Source: Bdellovibrionales bacterium (GTDB lineage Bacteria; Bdellovibrionota; Bdellovibrionia; Bdellovibrionales; UBA1609). Taken from it: 6,713 nt of DNA. The position numbers and the translations under genes are program-made. The DNA is taken from contig DAIDJH010000100.1 in NCBI GenBank assembly GCA_027451425.1, positions 1-6,713 of the forward strand. Reading direction: 5' to 3'. Shown here piece after piece: positions 1-5,194 of this stretch. The notes below the pieces were generated by a model. It was given only the letters and a program-made list of their open reading frames with translations. It searched no databases and was not told the origin of the DNA. Numbering within the stretch: the stretch's first letter is position 1; every line of letters begins with the position of its first letter.

Positions 1-101
1 GTTGTTTAAACAGCTGCCAGCTGGCGCAACACTTGCAATTAAGTTTTACAAGCACCTGGCCGAAAAGCTAGGCATACCTAAGTCGGCCACTTTGTCACTA
101 C

Positions 102-106
102 GGGGG
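102..106 (+). promoter_or_regulatory. Ribosome binding site of the propeller lipoprotein gene
   Basis: A GGGGG run followed by AC lies 10 nt before the ATG at 117. It can pair with the anti-Shine-Dalgarno CCUCC if one G-U wobble is allowed. The same G5 core occurs before the next three genes, which supports both the site and the start at 117. Confidence 0.7.
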
Positions 107-116
107 ACTGAACAAC

Positions 117-2132
117 ATGCGAAGGTTCCGTTTGCACCTAACGATTGCCATAATTGGCGTGGTTACACTCGCATTGTTCCAAAACTGCTCCTCAGGCTTT
201 CGCGCTATTGCTTCTGGCAGCAGTACAGCCGCAAGTTTATCGTCACATATTGGCAGCAGTGGCGACGTACCACCGCAAGTGAGTTTTACACTTTCTCAGA
301 CCAGCGTAGCGCCCGATTCAACAGTGACAATTAATATTATGGCTGCAGCGCAAGCGAGCAATGCCACAATTTCAAGAGTGGATGTTTACGTTGATGGCAC
401 GATTGTGAAGACACTCACATCGGCTCCGTTCAGCTATATGTTGACGGAACAAAACCCGGCAAACTACACCATTCAAGTCGCCGCCACAGACAGTTTAGGT
501 GGATACACGCCTGCTCCCGCGCAAACTTTGACGGTACAGGCACCGGCGGGAACCGGAGCGGCATGTATTTCAGCGAGTTACCAAGCACCGGCATGGTTGT
601 CCGGTCAGACAACATCTTACTCTTACAATGTTGGTTTGCCTCCAGATACCATGAAAATGACAGAAGCACTTTCATACAGTACATCGACAACATTCCCTAT
701 AAACGGCCTCAGCATCAAAATCACAAATGGCAATAAAGCCCTCACTATTAATCAAACTCTGACCAAAAACGGTCAATATGAATTGAATATTCAACCGAAC
801 CGAAACGTGGAGTGTGCGTCTGGTACAGTTACTTTTACCGTTCAACTTCAAGACGAATGCTTACAGGCGATTCCGGGATTCAATTACCCCGCAGCATCGA
901 CCAAAACGTTCACTTTGAATTACTCCAACACATGCCCTGCCGAATCCCAACTTGTAGAAGCGACGCCAACGGCCCAAGAAGAAATGGGGTCGCAAGTTGC
1001 AACCGACGGTTCTGTCGTGGTTATGACCGCACCTCAGTACAGTGCGAATGGTCCGCAGAACACCGGAGCGGCTTATATATTCGCCGCTTCAGCACCGAAC
1101 GGCTCCACCAACCAAAACATTGCTCTTTTGACTCCGTCAAATGTAGCCGGTCAAAAGATTTATTCGGCCGCAGTTAAAAACGGAGTCATTGCGCTCGGAA
1201 CGGATCCGCTCCCTGGCGTAAATGGCGCGGTTTATATTTACAAAGGTTCCGGTGCAAATTGGAATCTTGTCGCGACCATTCCGCAGCCTTCGGTCTCTGG
1301 CCAGTCGAGTTTAGATCCACTTGAGTTCGGTCAATCCGTCGCGATTTTAAGTGACGGTTCAATTGCCGTCGGCGCGCCGGGCGAAGATGTCAACGGCCTG
1401 TATCAAGCTGGCGCAGTTTATGTCTACAGTGCTAGTAGCTACGCCCAAATTGCGCGATTAACGGCGGCTACCCCCGTGCAATTCGAAAATTTCGGCACGA
1501 GCCTTTCAGTGAATGGTTCGAATCTCGCGATTGGTGCGCCATATGCGGGCTATCAGGAAAGCGCAAGCATCAACGCCATCGGATCGGCCTATGTGTTTTC
1601 CGGTTCAAGCGGAAGTTCATTGTCACAAATAGGCCGTGCGGTTCTTCAAGGCGGTAAGCACAATGCATCGGATGTCTATCAATTCGGTCAGTCCGTCAGC
1701 ATAAATGGATCATATTTACTCATCGGCGCGCCACTCGCGGGCGGTGGTGGAATGGCGTATCTGTACAACAAAAATGGAACTTATGTCGGTTCTTTTGCAG
1801 AATCTTCTATCGGCACCCCATCCGGCGATAATTTTGGCCAAAGCGTGCAAATCGATTCGAGTAACAATATTTGGGTGGCAGCGCCAAGCAACAATTCTGA
1901 AACTGGCGCCATTTTCAAATTTTCATTGGGAGCGACAAACCCCAACTATACGTTGGTGTCACAAAATATAATGAATCAACCTGCGTATAACACACCAGCC
2001 GCAAAATTTGGCATGAGCTTCGTCATATACGGATCAGACATGGTTGTGGGGAGCCCGGGATTTACGGGCCTCGATAACGGTATGCCCACATATGTAAATT
2101 CAGGCCTTGGTTTCATCATTGCGACACCGTAA
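117..2132 (+). CDS. FG-GAP repeat lipoprotein with Ig-like domain (probable beta-propeller)
   Basis: Predicted 671-residue surface lipoprotein. Residues 1-24 form a lipoprotein signal: basic MRRFR, a hydrophobic stretch at about 8-21, then the lipobox-like FQNC with Cys24 as the lipidated residue. Ser at the next position would favour the outer membrane if Lol sorting follows the usual rule. Residues 25-50 are a Ser/Ala/Gly-rich linker. Residues 53-142 resemble a bacterial Ig domain, with the pattern VDVYVDGTIV, then APFSY, then AATDSLGG. Residues 143-275 are unassigned and hold four cysteines (150, 233, 248, 273) that could form disulfides. Residues 290-668 contain about seven FG-GAP-like repeats, each with FG(Q/T/M)S, a GAP-type turn and a closing aromatic strand such as AVYVY. 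Such repeats fold as seven-bladed propellers in integrin-like proteins and usually mediate binding. No catalytic motif is visible. The start at 117 is chosen for its ribosome binding site and complete signal. It is the first gene of the apparent operon, 23 nt before the LamG/cytochrome gene. Fold is fairly secure; ligand unknown. Confidence 0.9.
   Translation: MRRFRLHLTIAIIGVVTLALFQNCSSGFRAIASGSSTAASLSSHIGSSGDVPPQVSFTLSQTSVAPDSTVTINIMAAAQASNATISRVDVYVDGTIVKTLTSAPFSYMLTEQNPANYTIQVAATDSLGGYTPAPAQTLTVQAPAGTGAACISASYQAPAWLSGQTTSYSYNVGLPPDTMKMTEALSYSTSTTFPINGLSIKITNGNKALTINQTLTKNGQYELNIQPNRNVECASGTVTFTVQLQDECLQAIPGFNYPAASTKTFTLNYSNTCPAESQLVEATPTAQEEMGSQVATDGSVVVMTAPQYSANGPQNTGAAYIFAASAPNGSTNQNIALLTPSNVAGQKIYSAAVKNGVIALGTDPLPGVNGAVYIYKGSGANWNLVATIPQPSVSGQSSLDPLEFGQSVAILSDGSIAVGAPGEDVNGLYQAGAVYVYSASSYAQIARLTAATPVQFENFGTSLSVNGSNLAIGAPYAGYQESASINAIGSAYVFSGSSGSSLSQIGRAVLQGGKHNASDVYQFGQSVSINGSYLLIGAPLAGGGGMAYLYNKNGTYVGSFAESSIGTPSGDNFGQSVQIDSSNNIWVAAPSNNSETGAIFKFSLGATNPNYTLVSQNIMNQPAYNTPAAKFGMSFVIYGSDMVVGSPGFTGLDNGMPTYVNSGLGFIIATP
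987..2120 (+). repeat. Seven degenerate FG-GAP-type protein repeats
   Basis: The C-terminal 380 residues of the lipoprotein divide into seven units, at about residues 290-322, 346-375, 404-437, 459-494, 523-550, 573-602 and 631-668. The best-kept units start FGQS or FGTS, have GAP after a hydrophobic strand (419-421, 473-475, 537-539) and end in a strand such as AVYVY, SAYVF or MAYLY. Unit 2 lacks the FG start; units 1 and 6 have AAP or TAP, and unit 7 GSP, in place of GAP. The repeats are visible in protein only; the DNA has diverged. Seven units fit a closed propeller. The unit boundaries are my own alignment by eye. Confidence 0.75.
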
Positions 2133-2138
2133 GGACCT

Positions 2139-2147
2139 GAGGGGGAT
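2139..2147 (+). promoter_or_regulatory. Ribosome binding site of the LamG/cytochrome gene
   Basis: GAGGGGGAT lies in the 23-nt gap after the lipoprotein gene, and its G run ends 10 nt before the ATG at 2156. It fixes the start of the second gene and matches the G5-type sites of its neighbours. Confidence 0.75.
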
Positions 2148-2155
2148 AGGACGTT

Positions 2156-4453
2156 ATGTTACTTGAGTCAAAAACAAAGCTGCTGACTGAAGCACTTGTC
2201 AGTCTCTGCACCCTGCTCGCGTTTCAATTTATTCCGACAAGGGCTAGTGCCTTGGATCAATATGGCAATGGCGACACGTCAGGAGTCGTTGCGCTTTATA
2301 CATTTAAAGAAGGCAGTGGCAATGTCGTTCACGACCATATTTCCACAGGTGGCGCCTTGAATTTATCGATCACAGGTACGATTGGTTCGTACAGTTGGTC
2401 GTCAATGGGCCTTGATATTGAAAGTCCGCTGCAAGTTTATGTTCAATCGTCGGGACCTGCGACCAAAGTTATTAACGCCTGCAACGCTTCTAATGCGATG
2501 ACTATTGAGGCATGGATTGTACCACAATCGCCGAACCAGGCATTTTTGCAAAATGACGGTCCAGTTCGCATTGCCGCTCTTACTAACGGAGTCTTAAATA
2601 ACGGCGGCATTTATCTCGGCGAAGGTTACAACGCCGGCGCCTTTTTTGATCTCGGGATTCACACGATATGGCAACAAAATAACGGCGGAATGTACAGTGA
2701 AAGCGGCGAGCAATTTACAACTAATCCGAGCGACAGCACGATAGTAAGAGGCAATGCCGCAGAACACATAATCGTTACTCGGGATAGCAGCGGCGACGTT
2801 GAAATGTACGTCAGCAATTCAAGCGGAGTTCCTATACTTGAAATTCCGTTTGGCGTGACACAACCGCCAGTCGATAAAAACGCCAGCCTCGGTCTCTCCG
2901 CCAGCGATTATCTCACCGTTGGTAATGACATCAACCCAGGCTCTATGACGTATCCGACCGTTCCCATCGAAGCGGCCGGTTCACAACCCATTAGCAACAA
3001 GCAGTTTCTTGGTGAACTGCAAATGGTGGCGATTTATTGCAACTCTCTCAATCAGAGCCAAGTTCTTGGCGCTCTTGCACCGACCAATTGGTTAGCGACG
3101 TCTAGCTACACCGTTAATCCAACCGCGCCGATCACATCCTCACAGGTAATGGCGAGTGTGATATACGAACGTATCGCGGGAGTGAAACTGCCAATCGATC
3201 ATCCAACAATCCTGCAAATGGCGAATATTCTCGCCGCGAACCCCAATGACATCAATACGCGCATGCAAGCCGCGGCCGTCGCCGCGAGTGCACCGTCATT
3301 CTACAACATCACGGTTCGCGACTTCGCGAAAAGAATGTCGAATATTTCTGGTTTAACGCAAATTCCGTTGAATGACTTTTCTGCGAACATTATAGGCGCC
3401 ACACGTGATGGCATAGACGCCCGGCAAATGTTGACGGGTGATTACTATTACGTCGGAGACCCAACGAAAACCGCAGTGCCCAGTGATCCCGTTGAGTCAA
3501 TCGCCCTCTCAAACGATCACTACGCCGCACTCGATGCGGAAGGTTACGATCTTTCAAGCGTGCTTATCAAAAAAACCGGTCAACTTTTATACAACGGCTC
3601 CGGCACTTTAGTCCCCGCTGCGCAACTCGGAGACGCTGGTGGACTCCTCACCACTCGACAATTTGCCGCGCAAGCATTTTCAGCGGGCACAAACCGCCGT
3701 GCAATTCGTTTCGCCTTCAATGCCTTTTTGTGCGAAGACATCACCGTGTGGGCGGATGCGACAGCTCCCGATGCCTACGTTGGACGCGATGTTGACCGTT
3801 TTCCGACTGGCGATCACAACGTGTATTTGACAACCTGTAAGGCTTGTCATGCACAGATGGATGCGATGCGCCCGGCGTTTGCACATTTCACATTTGATCC
3901 CGACAAAACCGATGCTGGATATTTAAAAGACGCCTTGATTGTCGGTCAAGAAACGGCGTTTAGCTCGGCTGATGGTTTTACTAATCCACCGCCGACGGGC
4001 ACAGCACTCGTCGACCAAGCCGACGATGAAACGAATCCCGCATTTATGGTGCAATCGCCCATGGGTGTGGCGGGCAAGTACAACAAAAACGTCACCGTCT
4101 TCCCCGCTGGTTATGCGGTACCAAATGACAGTTGGGTGAATTATACCAACCGCCCCGGCACGACTAACCGAGCTTACTTTGGATGGGCCCAAACAAATGT
4201 GCAGTCTGACACTAGTATTGCCGGCCAAGGTGTCGGAGCCTTTGCTTCAATGATTGCCAGCGCGCAAGCTTATCCTGGGTGCTTGGCTCAACGCGTGTTT
4301 CAATCGGTTTGTCAGCGCGCACCCAATCCGAACAGCCCTGCCGATCAAGAACTTCTCACGCAAGTGGTGCAAGCATTTACCACAACCGACAATTATAAGC
4401 TGCAAACTTTGTTTGAGCGCATCGCCGTACAACCGGATTGTTTAGGGGAATAA
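2156..4453 (+). CDS. Secreted LamG-domain protein with a c-type haem site (DUF1592/1588/1585-like)
   Basis: 765 residues, predicted periplasmic or surface-exposed. Residues 1-32 are a Sec signal peptide with a hydrophobic core at about 12-26 and a likely cut after ASA (30-32). Residues 42-305 look like a LamG/concanavalin-A-like lectin domain: VVALYTFKEGSGNVVHD at the start, MTIEAWI near 115, HIIVTRDSSGDVEMYVS near 204-220. Residues 325-435 (VMASVIYERIAGVKLP, FYNITVRDFAKRMSN, DARQMLTGDYYYVGD) resemble the helical region of DUF1592/DUF1549-type proteins. Residues 495-580 resemble DUF1588: GGLLTTRQFAA, RRAIRFAFNAFLCE, then the single haem motif CKACH at 561-565 followed by AQMDAMRPAFAHFTFD. The likely axial ligands are His565 and a Met, for example 568 or 571. 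Residues 690-763 resemble DUF1585: a basic, Cys-containing helix, QRAPNPNSPADQELL, then a final helix. These families are common in Planctomycetes, where their biochemical role is unknown. Haem attachment requires Sec export and a cytochrome c maturation system, not encoded here. Domain names are from memory of the patterns, not from a search. Confidence 0.88.
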   Translation: MLLESKTKLLTEALVSLCTLLAFQFIPTRASALDQYGNGDTSGVVALYTFKEGSGNVVHDHISTGGALNLSITGTIGSYSWSSMGLDIESPLQVYVQSSGPATKVINACNASNAMTIEAWIVPQSPNQAFLQNDGPVRIAALTNGVLNNGGIYLGEGYNAGAFFDLGIHTIWQQNNGGMYSESGEQFTTNPSDSTIVRGNAAEHIIVTRDSSGDVEMYVSNSSGVPILEIPFGVTQPPVDKNASLGLSASDYLTVGNDINPGSMTYPTVPIEAAGSQPISNKQFLGELQMVAIYCNSLNQSQVLGALAPTNWLATSSYTVNPTAPITSSQVMASVIYERIAGVKLPIDHPTILQMANILAANPNDINTRMQAAAVAASAPSFYNITVRDFAKRMSNISGLTQIPLNDFSANIIGATRDGIDARQMLTGDYYYVGDPTKTAVPSDPVESIALSNDHYAALDAEGYDLSSVLIKKTGQLLYNGSGTLVPAAQLGDAGGLLTTRQFAAQAFSAGTNRRAIRFAFNAFLCEDITVWADATAPDAYVGRDVDRFPTGDHNVYLTTCKACHAQMDAMRPAFAHFTFDPDKTDAGYLKDALIVGQETAFSSADGFTNPPPTGTALVDQADDETNPAFMVQSPMGVAGKYNKNVTVFPAGYAVPNDSWVNYTNRPGTTNRAYFGWAQTNVQSDTSIAGQGVGAFASMIASAQAYPGCLAQRVFQSVCQRAPNPNSPADQELLTQVVQAFTTTDNYKLQTLFERIAVQPDCLGE
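3836..3850 (+). other. CXXCH haem c attachment site
   Basis: These five codons read C-K-A-C-H (residues 561-565 of the LamG protein). Cys561 and Cys564 would form the thioether bonds and His565 the proximal ligand. It is the only CXXCH in the window. The following context, H-A-Q-M-D-A-M then FTFD, parallels the CH-x-x-MDP-x-GFALE-x-FD context usual in DUF1588 proteins, which makes a chance match unlikely. Confidence 0.8.
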
Positions 4454-4458
4454 CGATT

Positions 4459-4467
4459 AGAAGGGGG
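4459..4467 (+). promoter_or_regulatory. Ribosome binding site of the small lipoprotein gene
   Basis: AGAAGGGGG lies in the 19-nt gap after the LamG/cytochrome gene. The G run ends only 5 nt before the ATG at 4473, a tighter spacing than the 10 nt before the first two genes. The extended purine run supports this start. Confidence 0.7.
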
Positions 4468-4472
4468 AACTT

Positions 4473-5150
4473 ATGAAATGGTCGCGCAAAAATATCAGGA
4501 TCGCGCTTTCGCTCATCGCGGTTTCAGCCGTTGCCGCATTTGTTGGGAATGCGTGTTCCGGATTTAGCGGCGTTGGACTGAGTGGCAGCGGATCAAATTC
4601 AAACGCTTCAACAGGTACGCCAGTGATGGCCTGCCAAGAACCAACTTTTCAAACCGTGCCCGGGACGATCACTTTGTCGATCGAATATGGTTCAACAATT
4701 TTGGCTAATATGCAGTCTTGCCTTGGTCTTTCAAACACTGACCTAAGCCAACAAACCATAAGCGACAATACGGCTCGACTCCCGAGTTTTTCACAAGCTG
4801 GATATGTTGGTGACACCAACTCCGCCATGATGATGGGTATTGCCCAGGTTGCGCTTGACGCCTGCAATGACCTTGCCACGAAAGAAGCGGCATTGCCGGC
4901 AACAAGCCGCAATTATTTTCCGCAAGTGGATTTTACGCAAGCGACAGTAACCACGTCCGCGATTGACGATTCGGCTAATCGAATCGCACGTGAGTGTTGG
5001 CAAAGGCAACCGACAAGCGCGGAATTGCAAGTGATCGAAAACGGAACGCAGGCCATGGGTTCTGTCGGCGCACAGTTTCAAGTGGATAACATATGTGCAT
5101 CGATATTAGCGAGTCTCGCCGGTGTATCAAACCCGGCCGGCGTGATGTAG
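4473..5150 (+). CDS. Small cysteine-containing lipoprotein, function unknown
   Basis: 225 residues; I do not recognise the family. Residues 1-28 form a lipoprotein signal: basic MKWSRKNIR, a hydrophobic core at about 9-24, and GNAC with Cys28 as the probable lipidated residue. The mature start CSGFSG echoes the CSSGF of the first gene's product. Residues 29-50 are a Gly/Ser/Asn linker. The remaining 175 residues look soluble and largely helical, with cysteines at 54, 83, 131, 175 and 208. Residues 168-180 (ANRIARECWQRQP) align without gaps to residues 711-723 of the LamG/cytochrome protein (AQRVFQSVCQRAP), and both are followed by a helix containing Glu-Leu, so this protein may carry a related helical module. 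It has no CXXCH and no enzyme motif. Its position between the cytochrome and DUF1501 genes suggests a membrane-anchored partner of one of them; this is inference. The reading frame ends with tandem stops TAG TGA. Confidence 0.85.
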   Translation: MKWSRKNIRIALSLIAVSAVAAFVGNACSGFSGVGLSGSGSNSNASTGTPVMACQEPTFQTVPGTITLSIEYGSTILANMQSCLGLSNTDLSQQTISDNTARLPSFSQAGYVGDTNSAMMMGIAQVALDACNDLATKEAALPATSRNYFPQVDFTQATVTTSAIDDSANRIARECWQRQPTSAELQVIENGTQAMGSVGAQFQVDNICASILASLAGVSNPAGVM

Positions 5151-5159
5151 TGAAATAAA

Positions 5160-5194
5160 TTAAAAAATTTTGGGGGATTTATGATGTTTTTTAA
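5160..5194 (+). promoter_or_regulatory. Possible all-A/U hairpin presenting the DUF1501 gene start in its loop
   Basis: TTAAAAAA at 5160-5167 is exactly complementary to TTTTTTAA at 5187-5194. The 19-nt loop (5168-5186) would contain the G5 ribosome binding site and both candidate ATGs. The stem has only A-U pairs, so it would be weak and temperature-sensitive. The 3' arm can instead pair within the T6A6 palindrome at 5186-5199. It may simply reflect an AT-rich gap and Phe/Lys codons. Confidence 0.2.
5172..5178 (+). promoter_or_regulatory. Ribosome binding site of the DUF1501-like gene
   Basis: GGGGGAT follows a 21-nt stretch (5151-5171) that is all A/T but for one G. The G run ends 4 nt before the ATG at 5181 and 7 nt before the adjacent ATG at 5184. 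The spacing slightly favours the second ATG, which would shorten the protein by one residue. Confidence 0.7.

Noticed and set aside
4..24. GTTTAAAC palindrome followed by CAGCTGCCAGCTGG, a 5-bp stem with a 3-nt loop
   Set aside because: No T tract follows, so not a terminator; stem too short and no dyad spacing typical of an operator.
3..71. Possible C-terminal tail of an upstream gene, frame open from the edge to TAG at 69-71
   Set aside because: Only 22 codons, with no recognisable protein pattern; too short to support.
45..78. Promoter-like TTTACA at 45-50 with weak -10 candidates near 69-78
   Set aside because: No hexamer close to TATAAT at 16-18 nt spacing; the operon promoter is probably upstream of, or poorly visible in, this window.
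2..334. Open frame overlapping the start of the propeller lipoprotein gene
   Set aside because: It starts at a TTG at the window edge, has no ribosome binding site, and its protein past position 117 is a basic, Arg/Trp/Gln-rich shadow of the lipoprotein frame.
552..1072. Repeated 11-mer ACCGGAGCGGC at 552-562 and 1062-1072
   Set aside because: Both copies encode Thr/Gly-Ala-type residues in different contexts; no flanking similarity, so likely codon coincidence.
3923..4228. Reverse-strand open frame of about 100 codons inside the cytochrome gene
   Set aside because: Antisense to a well-supported gene, with Cys/Arg-rich composition typical of a shadow frame and no ribosome binding site.
5133..5140. 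CCGGCCGG palindrome just before the AT-rich gap, as a possible terminator
   Set aside because: It is inside the coding end, cannot form a useful hairpin of 8 nt, and the following tract is A-rich rather than T-rich on the + strand.
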